NCBI GenBank assembly: GCA_018873225.1
Contig: JAEILZ010000006.1
Coordinates: forward strand, 1,302,001 to 1,366,000
DNA length: 64,000 nt
Reading direction: 5' to 3'
Source: [Phialemoniopsis] sp. UDSM-2020
Taxonomy: Eukaryota; Ascomycota; Sordariomycetes; Thyridiales; Thyridiaceae
How positions within the stretch are numbered: position 1 is the first letter of the stretch; each line of letters opens with the position of its first letter. This document shows positions 1-12,880 of this stretch, piece after piece. A program made the position numbers and the translations under genes. The notes below the pieces were generated by a model. The model worked only from the letters and a program-made list of their open reading frames with translations, was not told the origin of the DNA and made no database searches.

Positions 1-2946
1 GGAATATGATGACTGAAGGAGTCTTCCAGGCCGTATTGAACCCAAGGGCCTCCTTGTTCGTCACGGGACGGACCAGGAAGTCGTTGAAAAGATGCCACTG
101 GCTGTTTTCCGGAGCTGTAGGCTCGGCATGCGCGACATTCACAAGGGAGACCAAATGCGACTTTTGCGCCTGCGGGTGGCCGCTCTCAATATTAACGGCC
201 ATGCCGATCAGCGAGTACACCATGACGTTGTGCACGCTCCGCTGTAGATGCAGCTTGAGGTCCTCGCCCTCGTAGCAAAAGAACTGACCCGATGGATCTA
301 CTATGATCCCAATCTCCTCGGGCAGCCAGCCAGGCGTCGACCACCAGCGCTTGAACTCGGGCGGCTGTGACGTCGAGTACGCGTTGAGCATGAGTACCGA
401 CGGCAGACTGTTGATGGCCTTGCGAGTCGACAGGCTCTGGTACCGCTGGCACCGCTGGCACCATCCCTTATTCGTGGCATCCTTCTCGATGCTCGACTTG
501 AGCACCTGCGAGAACGTAATCTTGGTGGCCTTACCACCCCGATTTTGCGGCTGCTTTAGACGTCCGTTAGTCATAATTTGAGATAGAAACGGTAACATAT
601 GTTATACATACCACAGGATACTTCAACTCATTGACAAAGACCATTTGCTTCCTAGTCGTCTCCGTTCTACAATTGGTACATCTCATCGACGTGACCGACG
701 CAGTTCCCAGTGCCTGTTCCATCTCAGGCGATTCGGGTAGGATGCGCTTGTAGTCCTTGATGATCTGTTCAAGCAAGAACCTAGTCAATTGCTGGATCAT
801 ATCACTCAGCGGGTTCTTCTTGATTTCGTCTTCGATGAGGCGGAGGCTCTTAGCCTGCTGATGATTACTCAGGATCTTGAGCATGTTGGTCGCCTGACAG
901 GTAGAGCCCTCTGCCTTCTGCAGCATGTCGAATACATAGCCGAGCTCGCACAGCAAGCACTGAGGGTGCAGACACGCGCTCGCTGCATGCTGAAGAGCGA
1001 CGTTGCGGATGAGAGGCGTGAAGTGTAGCACCTGCAGCAGACAGTTCGCATAGGAATTAGCGATGTGATTCTCGAGGCCGGCATAGCGAGTCTTGTTGTA
1101 GAACCTGGTTCGTGTGTCAGCCAAGTTTGATATCTCGAGAGTGTGCATGTCCACTTACCCGAAATCAAAGTCATCCACACCAAACTTGCTGAACTTGATC
1201 TCTACAGTCCGATACATACTCGGTGCCTCGGGCATCATACTCTCCAACTCGGTGATTGCCAACGGGTCGGCAAGTTCATCGGCATGATTCCCTAAGGCCG
1301 CACTACCGGACGAGGCATGTGCAGACTCTCTGCTCTTCTCGCTCAAGAATTTCGGCGCCTGTATCGACGTCGACTTGTCCGCATCACGCGTATTCTCCAC
1401 CTGATTGCGCCGGAAGCGTTGGTTCGCCCTTCCGTAGAGCCCATATTCCGTCTTCTGCAGCGTGGAAAGGTAGGCACCGTCGAATTTAACTGGTGGTGCG
1501 CCCACGTCACTGATCATCGTCGGCCAAACCGACAGCAATGTGTCGTTATAAAAGGGCATGCCGACCGAGTTCAGGGGCGTCTCTAACGTCCACTCGATAT
1601 GCTGCGGCATCTCGTCAGGGGTCTGCAGCTCGAGCTGCCCAGGAATCTCTGTGAATTGGACCCGCGATGGAGAACCCCACAAGTGTAATGAACACTCGGT
1701 ATCGGCCATAGCGAGGGCCTCTCCTGTGGGTGCAATCTCGATCCCTGTGACGTAGGATAGTATGTTCGCCTGCCTAACATTGCTAGTATTGGGGTTCATA
1801 AGATCGATGATGTGCATCTGGCCCTGCTGAGACACCACAATTGCGGTGGTGACCATACGCGGGTGCATCCGGACGTAGGCAGCCAGGGGCGGAAACGCAA
1901 CGGGCGACATGGAAGTCATGTTCTTGAGATCGAACACGTTGACGTAGGGGTCAAACATGTAGGTCATAGTCGCCTGCTGCTTCAGGGACGCGCCGCAAGT
2001 TACGATGAAGTCCGCTCTGACGTCCATGTCGTTGATGAAGGTCGAGTGCGCGTTCCAGGTCTTCAAAATCTTGAAGCTGATTGGGTCCAAGATGTCGACG
2101 TTGCCATCGTCGGTCGCCGCGCAAATATACCTGCTGTTGTTCTTCATGATAGTATAACGATGCTGTGCTGGTATCTGCTAGTGCGTCAGTGTGTTGCCGT
2201 TCCCAGATAGATGGGCATCTCAACGTACACGCTTGGTAATCTCGCGCTTGTTCAAGTCTATAACAAACATTGTATCCTGCATTCCCGCGACCAATATCTC
2301 GGTCGTGCCGCGGGATGTAAAACTCATGCATCGCAGGTCTTGCATTGCCTCATCCCTGTAAGACGCGGAGAGGAGTTAGTATCCCTGTCACAGGACTTCT
2401 CTTCTGTGCCCAGCACACGAACCTGATATTCCACAGCGGGACACCCCGACGCAATGCCATGTGTACATTCTTCGGACCCAGGGCGATGACGCCCTTGTCA
2501 TTGAAGAGGATCTGTCGGACGGGGCCATCTGTTGAAGGGTGCGCCTTGAACGAAGTGTAGCGCTGGAGATCGGGGCCGTAGAAGGAGTTGACGCGGCCCT
2601 ATAGACAAGCACGTCAGATTTGTTTTCTTGAAGTGCTTCACAACGATGGTTCCGACGTACATATTCGTTACCTGTCCAGAGCAGTTCCTGGTTCGTATCA
2701 AAGGCGACCATCGCAACAGCGGTCGGGATGCTGCTTCCCCCCGGAGGGGGGAGCAAGACACGGGCTAGCTGCAGATAGAGAGCATAGAGTCAGCATTCAA
2801 TCATCTCGAGATTCCAGCATGTCCGTCGCAGCGCAGCGCATTCCGCATCGCGCAAAAGGCTGCGCGCGCAATGCCAAACAACAAAGCGCGGAGGTCCGCG
2901 ATATCGGGGAGTTTCGGTGGCTTACTTCTGCCCAGTCTGGATCCAT
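1..2946 (-). CDS. PAN2: PAN2, catalytic subunit of the PAN2-PAN3 poly(A) nuclease (partial, C-terminus off window)
   Basis: Cytoplasmic deadenylase subunit that trims poly(A) tails with PAN3. My exon model on the minus strand is 2946-2926, 2768-2661, 2598-2423, 2355-2229, 2174-1159, 1104-612 and 553 to beyond base 1. All junctions have GT/AG ends and keep phase, and one intron contains a TACTAAC-like branch site. The protein starts MDPDWAE and carries an N-terminal WD40-type region ([15 protein letters not shown], then [14 protein letters not shown]). A PAN3-interaction linker follows (about residues 330-480), then a USP-like domain beginning [16 protein letters not shown]. In active USPs the catalytic Cys falls where this protein has Ser (NSY), as known for the PAN2 pseudo-protease. 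The DEDD exonuclease domain lies outside the window. Identification is by family recognition and is strong; exon borders are by eye. Confidence 0.93.
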
Positions 2947-3643
2947 GCCGGTTCAATTGTCACATCTTCTGGGGGTCTAAGCCAGGTGTAGAGTAAGGAG
3001 TGAGATCACAGGCCGTCGTTGGGCTGACTCTTCTGCTTGTATGAGGGTCGTCGCGATATTCTGACTACGTAACTCGATTCGAGGCTCTTAGCCTTGCAGC
3101 TACGCCTTCCAAGCTCCAGAAATAAATGCGCGTGAATCGTACTAAGGCTGGCGCGCGTGGGGTGGAGGGGCACCCTGCATCGCCCGTCACAGCAGGGGCT
3201 CTCAGCGCCCGGACCATCAAATTGATGCCCAGACTCGGCCTGCACTGACCTGTGGATACGCTAGGATGGCAGCTGGCACCCACCTGAAAAGGTGTCTACG
3301 AATGTCCTGTGGAGCGCCCCACAAGCGCAACCTCATCACCGCATTCAACTTTGAAGCATCAGACTGACAGCAATTTATCACATTTAGGTAAACACCTCAT
3401 TACAAACTCGGTCCATCGTCAATATTTCGAGCTCTACAAACGTATAACTCATCTGGTATAAGGGTTAGGGGCAGGCAAAAGACCTACCCAATACGCGTCT
3501 CAAGACACAAGTGTGTCCCACAAAATGATATCTCTGTATGCCACCAAAACGCCCAAAAGACAGCATCGTCTTTTATCCTACGAGAAAAAAGAAGATGGGG
3601 TGAAAGGAAAGGATTCATTATCGGCTTCGTGCGATTGGCCAGC
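2947..3643. other. intergenic, upstream of PAN2
   Basis: This spacer lies between the PAN2 start and the 3' end of the carrier gene, both on the minus strand, so it should hold the PAN2 promoter and the carrier terminator. I see only short shadow ORFs and no RNA gene. Confidence 0.6.
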
Positions 3644-4760
3644 TCATTTCGTAATGAAGCCAAGGTAATCAGCAACGATCAACGTCACCATGCTGCACGA
3701 GTGTCAGTTTCAACGGCTAACCTCGGTTATGCCCCCCAACCAGGCAATCCACCAGAGATAAGACAACTACAACACACGAGGGGAAAAAAGGGTTTACTTA
3801 CGCGTGAGGCGCAATGCGGATGTAGTACGTTCCAAAGCCTCGGTAGAAACGCATGATGCCTTCCTGCTTTGTGACCTTGGCGAAGCAGTCGGCCATGCCG
3901 CTGTAGGGGACCTTGCCGTCGGGGCCCTTCTGCTGCTTCTGCAGCCGCGTCTTGACAAAGTCAAACGGCAGGGAGAAGAACGATGCAAAGAAGCCCGCGA
4001 TGGCACTGGCGCTCAGCGTCTGTGCCCTCTGAGACATGCTAGTCTTGTCCTTGAGCTGGGCCTTGGCTTCGCTGAAGAAGGCGAGCTGACCAAAGTTGAG
4101 AGCCATGGCTCGGACGACTGTCGGTGCGGCTCCCGCCCACAGGGCGCCGATGCCTTCACTCTTGGCGATAGAGCTGAGTGCATCAATGACCGACTTGTAG
4201 TTCTTGCGCTCGGCGATGGGCTTCAGGCCGTCGCTCTGCATCCGGATCAGGGCTAGATCCGCCGGGTTGCCGATCATGGCGGCGAGACCGCCGGCCGAGA
4301 GACCGGCGAGAGCCCGCTCGCCAAATCCAACTGAATTACCCTTGTCCTTGGCACGGACAGTCAGCTTGCCCATGAAAGTGTCAAAGAAGCCCAGGCGTGC
4401 CGTGGTGTAGACAGCCTGTCTCAGGAGACCGGCCGAGAGACCAGTGTAGAGGTCCAACGCTCTTCCGCTGGCGAGAATCTCGCGAGTGACGGAGAGGGGT
4501 GTCGGCTTGGGTCCACCAGCCACGCCTTCGCCGGCGAGCTGGATTCTGACCTTGATCATGTCTACGGGTTGGATGACCGTGGTGGCCACCATACCGCTGA
4601 TACCTCCATTGATGAAGGGCAGAGCGGCCCTCATCAGCGGTGTGTGCAGGAAATCATTGGCGACGGCAGCCGTCTCGGCCTGTGCGTTCTTGGCAGTGCC
4701 CATGACTTCTGATGTTTTGGACCGTGCTGCCTCTGCGGCTTGTCTAACAGTGCTGCTCAT
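3644..4760 (-). CDS. mitochondrial carrier, 2-oxoglutarate/malate type (SLC25 family)
   Basis: Inner-membrane metabolite exchanger, probably oxoglutarate for malate. There are two exons, 4760-3802 and 3692-3644, with a GTAAGT donor and GTGCAG acceptor; the last exon adds MVTLIVADYLGFITK. The protein is about 335 aa, near the usual SLC25 length of 300-340. The three carrier repeats show the PX(D/E)XX(K/R) signature as PVDMIKVRIQ, PADLALIRMQ and PFDFVKTRLQ. The second lacks the basic residue at the usual place, as in oxoglutarate carriers, where the motif reads PADLALIRMQ. The N-terminal 40 residues are polar and may be a fungal extension. The start is an ATG; no in-frame alternative looks better. 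The family is certain and substrate specificity is inferred from overall similarity. Confidence 0.9.
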
Positions 4761-7700
4761 TGTTCAAGGAAGAAGTGCTAGTCCAATGAGGTTGAGGAAG
4801 ACGGGATAAGCCACTGGAAGCTCTGACTGTCAAATGTGCCAGGTCAGGTCCGTGGACAAAGATGCTGATGCTATCTAAGCAAATGAGAGTCAGCGTCATT
4901 TTCGAGGAGGTACGTTCGTATTATACGATAAGAGCGAAGCCGCCCTGGCCAGGGTTCGACCGAAGGAATCGGCTGTAGGCCTCGTTAAGCCGAACGAGAT
5001 GTTGTCATCGCAACTCCCGACTAGCCTGTATAAGCCGAGTCGTTTTCTTGACGCAGCCAGGCACTGCTCAACGTGCCCAGGGGCCTGGCCAATAATCGAC
5101 CAGGTCAACCGGGTCCGCTCGGCATGGCGCGTTTTGATGAGGCTCTCAGGGCTGGACGTGTAGGAGCTCTGGATGTGGACCCGACCGGAAGCGCATGGGA
5201 ATTCTCGGGCCATCCGAGGGCCGGAATGGGTTGAGAGCCGGTATACCCGCAATCACGCCCGCCCCCGCGGAATTTCTCGCCATCTCATAGGCCAGGTATT
5301 TGCAAAAGCAGGGAATGATAGGGAGTCGTGAAACCTACGAAACCCAGAAGATTAACTCACCAATTGAATTGTAGGTATTTTGCTGCTATCGCGCGTTCTC
5401 GGAGGTTGCTCGAGGGTATCTCACGACGCGAGTCGGGGAAGTGCGTACGCCGCCTGGTGTCGAGTGGGGGAACTGGCTGGATTCGGCAACTAGACAAGGC
5501 AAATAGACAAGACAAAGCAGAGGAACTTTGATGAGGAGTAGGATAATAAAGAAGAGGTGGCAGGATGCAGAAAACAGCGCATGCGCAAACAAGCTTTCTT
5601 GTAATCTGGTAGGCAATCCAAGTATTCCAGTTAATCCGAGCAACACGCCAGCCACTGCTAGTTCCAGACTGGTGCGAGCTGTTGATCAGCTAGGCGGAGA
5701 TGGTCGATCACAAGGTTTGACACAATGTTGGGGAGAGGGGATGATAACCCTTATTTATGGGACATGAAAGAGGGGGATGAATGGGATTGATGGCAGGCCC
5801 TGCATGCATATGCTTTTGATTGAGGAGAGCTTCACAAGCAAGAAGCGGCAGCCCGGACGTAGAAGTAGGTTCGGCCAAAGGCATGAAAGGGAGGGTCGTC
5901 ATGTGCGACCCTGAACCATCAGCAAGAGTCGACCGGCGGGATACCTCGCTCGAGACCAAGGTAGAACAGGCACCACCACCCGGGCGTGCGGGGTTGATGG
6001 GAATGGCTTGGATGGCTTTGTTTGCTGTTGGGAAGGTTTCGACCTCCGACCAAGCCTGAGTCAAGTCTATTTCAGGCACAGCCGCTGCTGGCAGGGCCGC
6101 TCCGGGATGGACGCGCCAGCAAGAGCAAAGTCGCGGTTGAGTATCGCCAAAGGGGAGATTGGCTGGGCTTACTACAAGAAGCCTACCTGCTTGTCCTCAT
6201 GCTCGGTCGCGCGGTCACTACGTAGCATACATGATGTGTACATTGATGCTCCCGTTGGGGCGCTTGGCCGCAGGGCATTCATTCGTAAATGCTTTGCGCG
6301 CCCCGGGCGCTCCAAGCGAAGATGCTGGGATTCCCTAGCAATCAATCCTGTTTAGAGGAGTTGCAGCACACGACACACACCCGGAGTAACGGCAGAATGC
6401 GGAGGGGGTTTGAGAGGAGGCATGGGCAAGAGAGAGGTAAGAGGGGGAGCTGGGCGAATCACGCGGGCGCGATGCCACCCTCCATGATGAGTTGGTTGTG
6501 TGGTTGAGCGACGATCTGATTTGCGAGCTCCGAAAAAGCGAGACATCCTTCACGGGGGATGAGCCTTGGTATGTTAGCCTCTGGCTGATCTGACGCACCA
6601 TCTTTGCTGCTTCCAGCCTGCTCGAGAACACAGCAGGTTTTGATTCCCAGGGCGCCGGGACAGCTGTCCCTGACAGACAGCCACCGATCTCGAATCGTAC
6701 CTGCATGCCAACCGCGAACCTGCAAACATCATTCTCTTGATGTTGATGAAGTTGAAACATGGACCCGGTTGATGTTGGGTCGAGTGGGGAGTGACTGCCG
6801 CGACGGCTTACACGCAGAAATGCGGGGTATGCAGCTTTATCGATAACGATTGGCAACGACGTCTTCTCGTCTTTGGCAAGGACGGGATGAGCCATTTGCT
6901 TGGTGATTCCATGACAAATGTCTATTATGGCTTGCAGGAATGTCAAGAGGTAGACTTCCCTTCGCCTTGGGTTCTCGCATCGCCAGCAGCGACCGGCTAG
7001 CCTCCATCTCGAGCGACCAAAGCCGAATGAATTGAACCGGGCATGGTGGTGTGCTTGGTAACATGTTTCAGCGCGGATCAGATTGGCTAGAGTGACGTCG
7101 TAGGTCCCAGTAATTGCTTGGCTGGACTCAATGCTGGCTATTGCCTGGCCCTTGGCCAAATCCGCGACAGGCCTGAAGCTAGCCCCATTGAGTCAGCTTC
7201 CGTTATTTCAGCGGATATGCTCGGCTCGAGATGTGTTTGTAGTCTGGACTTGTTCAACCGTTTCTATGTATGATGTTCTAGATGCTGCTTTAAAGAGAGT
7301 AAACTTATTTCCTAGCGCTATGCTTGGCCTGGCGGGACTGGCCGCTGACACCAGGCCAATTGACGACCATGGACTCTCTATGCACCACCTCAAGACGCGG
7401 CGAACGAACCTCTGGGCCAGGTCTGGGTAAAGTTCCAATCCATATCGAAGCAATACTCATAGCTCGAACACTGTTCCAGCCAGTCGGGCTCACTCGATCA
7501 CAGGTCTTCGAGATCTTTCCTCGAGTCAATGTGGCTACTCTGTATCTCCATTGTAAGGTAAATACTCGGGAATCTTGAATCGGGATTGCCCTCTTTACAT
7601 ATGAAATGGGTTATTGCCGCTGCAGGCATTGAGCGGGCGTCTTCCCTGGAGTCAAGATATGGTATGGTCTGTTGGTGATGGTGTCGTAGCTCCACTCCTG

Positions 7701-8163
7701 TCACGGTTGATATCCTCAAGTGTTCTGGATTTACACAAATATAACGGTATCTGACTCTTGAAGGCGCAGGCTGTTTGATCAAGAGAATATACCTCTGTGG
7801 GACACTGGCTTCCTGGGAGTAGAAGAAGTCATCCGCGATCTCCGGCGCCCATCCTCCCGTTCAGATCGGGGCCGAGACCCCAAAGCGGAGCACTTTCTTT
7901 AGCGGCCGGCCTGCCGGGCGCCCCATCAGCCCTATTACAGTCAAAAAATCATGGCGTCACCACCTTGAAGTTTCATTTCACATGCAAGTAGATAAGACAA
8001 AGTATACCTGTGCCTCGTCTTTACCTCGAATAGTCTTGTCTTTTCTGCCTCTTCCATGTGAATAAAAGCCCAATGCGCCCAACACAACTTGCTCAGTCGC
8101 AGAAGTGAACAGACCTCTCAAAATTCTCAACACCGGGCAGCAGCAGCAGCAGCAGACATAGCA
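4761..8163. other. long intergenic region between divergent genes
   Basis: This 3.4 kb between the carrier (minus) and the DUF1295 gene (plus) is presumably two promoters plus spacer. The longest open frame (minus 7159-6335, 274 codons) begins at TTG, has no recognisable motif and shows composition like the flanks, so I do not call it a gene. A (CAG)6 run at about 8138-8155 sits just before the next start codon. Confidence 0.55.
8138..8155 (+). repeat. (CAG)6 microsatellite in the 5' leader
   Basis: Six CAG units end 8 nt before the ATG of the DUF1295 gene. It is a short untranslated triplet repeat that may vary in length between strains. Confidence 0.8.
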
Positions 8164-9349
8164 ATGTCGTTCCTCAACTCGCTCCTCCGCGCGACCAACT
8201 TCCGCAGCCCGCTCCTGCGCACCCTTGTGCCCAGCGTCGGCGCCGCCTTCGCCATCCAGGCCGCCTTCGCCGTGCCCTCCATCCTCGCCGAGTCGGAGCG
8301 CTTCTACGACCTCTCGGGCTCCCTGACGCACCTGACCGTCATCGCCCTGAGCCTGTACCTGCCGGTCCTGCGCGCGCGCGCCGCGGGAGGCGCGGCGCTC
8401 AAGCTGCCCAGCCTGATCGAGCCCTTCACCAACCCCAAGGGCGCGGCGCTGAACTGGCGCCAGGTCGCGCTGAGCGGCGCCGCGGCCATCTGGACCATTA
8501 GGCGTATGCGTTGAACCCATGCAGACCCCCCTCATGACTGCTCAAGCTGACTTCGTGCCACAGTCGGGAGCTACCTCTTCCAGCGCATCACCCAGCAGGG
8601 CACCGACTCGCGCTTCGACGAGATCAAAAAGTCCCCGCCCAAGTTCTTCGTCGCCTGGATGGCGCAGGCGGCCTGGGTCTCGCTCGTGCTCATGCCCGTC
8701 ATCGCCCTCAACTCGGTGCCCGCCGCGGCCCTCGCCTCCGCCGCCACCGCCGGCAGCGGCCTCGTGCGCCTGACCGACTTTCTGGGCCTCGCGCTGTACG
8801 CCGGCGGCCTGGGCTTCGAGGTCGTGGCCGACCGGCAAAAGAGCCGGTGGGTGGCCGAGAAGAAGGCCAAGCAGCACGACGAAGAGTTCATGACCCGCGG
8901 CCTGTGGAGTAAGAGGTACGTCTGTAAATCTGGGAGGGTGTCACAAGTATGTACGTGAAGACTTGACAGCTGACGCTGTGTAACAACAAAAACAGCCAGT
9001 TCCCCAACTACTTTGGCGAGTCGACACTGTGGACCGGTATCGCCACCCTAGCGGCCGGCGCTCTCGCAACGGCGCCGGCACAAGCGGCACTGGGCTACGG
9101 AGGCATCGGTGGCAGACTGGGCGTAGCGGCACTTGCTTCTCTTAGCCCGCTATTCACCACATTCCTTCTGCTCAAGGTCAGCGGTGTGCCGATGAGCGAG
9201 AAAAAGGTTAGTTCTCCTCACCAGCGAGCAGTAAGACATCCTTGGCCATGCTAATGAACTGGCAAAAGTACGACAAGCGATACGGCGACCGGAAGGATTA
9301 CCAGGAGTGGAAGAAGAACACACCCAAGTTCATCCCCAAGATCTTCTAA
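8164..9349 (+). CDS. DUF1295 / steroid-5-alpha-reductase-like integral membrane protein
   Basis: Four exons: 8164-8503, 8564-8915, 8996-9206 and 9269-9349. All junctions are GT/AG with consistent phase, giving about 327 aa. The C-terminal part has the DUF1295/ICMT-like layout: several hydrophobic helices (for example VLMPVIALNSVPAAALA and LGVAALASLSPLFTTFLLL). Then comes a conserved polar tail, VSGVPMSEKKYDKRYGDRKD followed by YQEWKKNTPKFIPKIF. In related reductases and methyltransferases this tail region helps bind NADPH or SAM. The first 30 residues could act as an ER or mitochondrial targeting helix. Substrate is unknown. The exon structure is well supported because the reading frame and family similarity cross all three introns. 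Confidence 0.88.
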
Positions 9350-9773
9350 GTGTTAGTGTCCAGGTAGCGTTTCTGAAAAGAAAAAAAATACAGATCTAGT
9401 TAGCTGAAAGATCTGCCATTTTGCATACAGACAAAGAGGGCTTCATAGTGACGAGGGAGCATTGTGTCGTAAATCTCGTTGGATCAATATATACACCTCT
9501 CTCTTATTGACTATCAAGATTTCATGATAACGACCAAGTGACCAATGTTGCTCATGAATCTTTACTTTTGAATTGCGCCTTGAATCTATGGATGTGCTAT
9601 CGAGGCATGCTTGCTTGGCAAATTGCACCCCAGGTCAGAGAACAAACCGCCCGGCCCTCCCCATTCTATCCCAGATGCTTTCATATGGATCCCAGACCCC
9701 TTTTAGGCTCGGGTGTGGTATCCTCCCTCCTCACTACACATGCGAATGATAGCCCAATCGTACCATAATGCAC
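9350..9773. other. convergent intergenic spacer (3' ends)
   Basis: The DUF1295 gene and eRF3 converge here, so the spacer should hold both 3' UTRs and polyadenylation signals. An A-rich tract lies near 9380. No gene is seen. Confidence 0.6.
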
Positions 9774-12095
9774 TTAAGCATCGAGGATGAGCTTAGTGAT
9801 CTTGCCAATGGCAATTGTTTGACCCTGCAAGGTTATGAATTAGCATGTAAGGCCCCAGAAGAAAGACACCAGGCTGTGTTATAACGTACCTGATCACGGA
9901 GGGTGAAACGACCCATCTGAGGGTAATCCTCGAAACGCTCAACACACACGGAGCCCGCGCCGCCAGTCACCTCCATGCGGGCGATGATACTGTCGCCCCT
10001 CTTGGCGTGCGACGGGGGCAGCTTGCTCTTCCTGTTGGTGCCCTTCTGCAGCTTGTGCAGCAGCGCCGCGAAGGTAACCTCCTCGATCGCCGAGTGCACG
10101 TGCAGAACGCAGTTGTAGCCGGCCGTCAGGATGCTCTTGAGCTCGAGGATACGGATCTGCGCCTCGAACGCCTTGACGTTGTGGACCAGACGCTTGGGCG
10201 AGCAGAGCACGAAACCGGGCATAATATCCTCCTCCTCAATGCCACGGAGACGGATGCGCACCTGGTCACCGCACTGGCCGATGGCAATCTCGTCCTCGGT
10301 CTCGCCGTAGACAGCTGCGGGTTCGACGTTTTGCTTGTTGGGCATCATGATAAGGTTCATGCCCTTCTTGATCACACCGGCCTCGATCTTGCCCTCAATC
10401 ATGGTACCCATGTCACGGTACTTGCCGTTGATCGCCATCATGAAGGGAGCATTGAGCTTACGCTCAAGAGTCTGCATGTTGTCGAGGTATTCGAGCAGAG
10501 AGGGGCCATCATACCAATCAGCGACGCCCTTCGGGATTCTGTCCTTGATACCCATGGTCTGCTGTGCAGCGATGGGCATGAAGAAGACGTCGGTCTTCAG
10601 GTTGTAGCCGGTACCCTTCAGGAACTGAGACAGCTTGGTGGTGCACTCCTTGTAGCGCTCCTGCGACCAGTTGACAGTGGGGTCGTCCATCTTGTTGATG
10701 GCGACTATGAGCTTGTTGACACCCTGAGTCTTGGCAAGCATAGCGTGCTCACGGGTCTGTCCGCCCTTTTCGAAACCAGTCTCGTACTCACCCTTGCGGG
10801 CACTGATGACCAGAATGCCGACATCTGCCTGGGAGGCACCGCCGATCATGTTCGGGACGTACGTCTTGTGTCCGGGGGCATCCAGGATACTGTACCGGCG
10901 CTTCTCGGTCTCGAAGTAACCGCGGCCAACCTCGACGGTCTTGCCCTTGGACCGCTCCTCGTTGGTCAGATCTAAGGCCCAAGAGAGATACCAGGTCTCA
11001 CGACCCATCTCCTTGGCTTCCCTCTTGTACTTGTCGAGTGTGCGCTGGTCTACCATGCCGGTGACATAAAGGATGGAACCGCCGAGGGTCGACTTTCCGG
11101 CGTCGACGTGGCCGATGAAAATGATGTTGACGTGCTCCTTGCCGTAGATTTCCTTGAGCGTGTCCTCGTCGACATCGGCGGCCTGCTCCTTCTGAACGGC
11201 GTCGACATCCCGAGCAGCAGCCTTAGCTCCACCACGAGACGGGCTGGAGCGCCCTGAGGACGGGGTCGGGGAGGTCTTCCCACTGCTTGTGGTCTTCTCG
11301 GTACCTGTCTTCTCGATTGCCTTGGCAGCCGTGACTTTGGCTCCAGCATCGGCCGCTGCTGCTGCCGCCTTGGTCTCCTCCTTATCCGCTTCTTTGGTCT
11401 CCTCCTTCTTAGGCTCCGCCTTTGGAGCTGCCGGCACGCCGATGGAAAGAACCTTGGCCTTGGGCTTCGCCGTTTCAGCACCGATGCTCAGGACCTTGGC
11501 GCCACCCTCCTTAGTGGTGACCGGCTTGGGTGCGTCGGACGAGGAGGCACCGTCGGTGGGCCTCTTGGCAATCGTAGGGGTAGCCTTGGGCTGAGTAGGA
11601 GCGGACTGCTGCTGGGCAGCGGGGGCTTGCTGGCCCTGCTGCTGTTGGTAGCCAGGGTATTGGCCTATTGTCATCCGAGTAAGTCAGTCGAGAACTGTTG
11701 GCAGAGCGAAAGGCTCGCAGGCACCTACCGTAACCCTGCTGACCATAACCACCTTGGCCGTAGACCTGTCCGTAGCCTTGGTTGTAGCTCTGGCCCTGGC
11801 CCTGGCCGCCGTAGCCACCCTGACCACCATAAACCTGCCCATAGCCCTGGTTATAGTACTGCTGTTGCTGCTGGTACTGCTGGGGCGCAAAGCCTCCGCC
11901 GTACGACTGGCCGGGCTGAAAAGACTGCGCTCCGGGTTGGAAGGACTGTGCTCCGGGCTGGAAGCTAGAGACGCCGGGTCGGAAGCCGCCGCGCCCGCCC
12001 TGTTGGTTGTTGCCAAGATTCATCTGGCCTGCCTGGTGCGCCAGGTTGTCATCCTGGGCAGCGGGGTCGTCCTCCCATGAGTTGAGGTTAGACAT
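9774..12095 (-). CDS. SUP35: eukaryotic release factor 3 (eRF3/SUP35) with prion-like N-domain
   Basis: GTPase that works with eRF1 in translation termination. Exons are 12095-11729, 11664-9890 and 9824-9774, giving about 730 aa. The N-domain (about residues 30-145) is Gln/Gly/Tyr-rich, with three tandem SFQPGAQ-type units and repeated YNQGYGQVYGQGGYGQ-like blocks, the layout of the yeast Sup35 prion domain. A charged M-domain rich in Lys/Glu/Ala follows, including two related blocks reading AKVLSIGAE and AKVLSIGVP. The GTPase domain has G1 GHVDAGKST, G3 DAPGHKTYVPNM and G4 NKMD. The last exon encodes the conserved tail GQTIAIGKITKLILDA. Intron 1 falls inside the prion-like region. The ATG start begins MSNLNSWEDD, as in other filamentous fungi. 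Confidence 0.96.
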
Positions 12096-12880
12096 GCTGT
12101 GTGGTCGATTCGGAGCAGAGTAATGAGCTCGATTGAAGAATTGAACGGAATCGCTCGTCCGACCGGGAGAGTACCAGGGTGAGGATAGGTATTAAAGGTG
12201 TCGACTGTTCGCAGGCTCGGGTCGCAAAATCGTTGTCCTACCCACTTTTTGGCGGCAAGACTTCCCCGCGAAAGCGTCTTCAGGTTTCGACGCTTGATTG
12301 GGCTGACGGTGGCCAAAAGAACAAGGCTGTTCTGAGTCACCGATACAGAGACAAGCAGGCAACCACGTCGTTGATCAGGGATCAAGAAAATTTGGTTATG
12401 CTTTTTTGATGCCTTATTGTGTCGGTGACCTCGAGGCGATGAGGCGGGAGGGAAAGATTCAATATCAGCCCCACCATGCCATTCATGGAACTCTACTTTA
12501 TGCGCGCAAGCAGATCTACGCACTGTGCAGACCCATAGATTCACGCCTGACGCACACAGTGTTCAACGCTGGAGGTCCTCTGTATGAGCCCTGTAAACTC
12601 CCCACCGTGGAGGGGCTCTGAGGTCGACTTTACCATCTGCAGGGGCCGCTAACACCCTTGATGTTTGCCTGCCAACACACTTCAACTACTTGTAAGTCAC
12701 TGCGGTGACCCTGACTTCACCGCACCACGGGTGCACGTCGCGTGAATGGGAGGAGTCCATGTAGAGCAAACAAAACAATACAAAAATATTCTGAACTTCA
12801 CATCTTCTCATGTCACAAATCATCCTTCAACCCTGTCGAGAGTTGTGCTACTTCATGGGAGCAGCGCACACTCCGGTACC
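12096..12880. other. divergent promoter region, eRF3 / YRB30
   Basis: This 785 bp separates two divergent starts and should carry both promoters. No convincing ORF or RNA gene was seen. Confidence 0.6.

Noticed and set aside
6335..7159. 274-codon open frame on the minus strand
   Set aside because: Starts with TTG, has no recognisable motif, no suitable ATG near its beginning and is crossed by open frames on the other strand.
10007..10975. 322-codon open frame antisense to eRF3
   Set aside because: Shadow of the GC-biased eRF3 coding sequence on the other strand.
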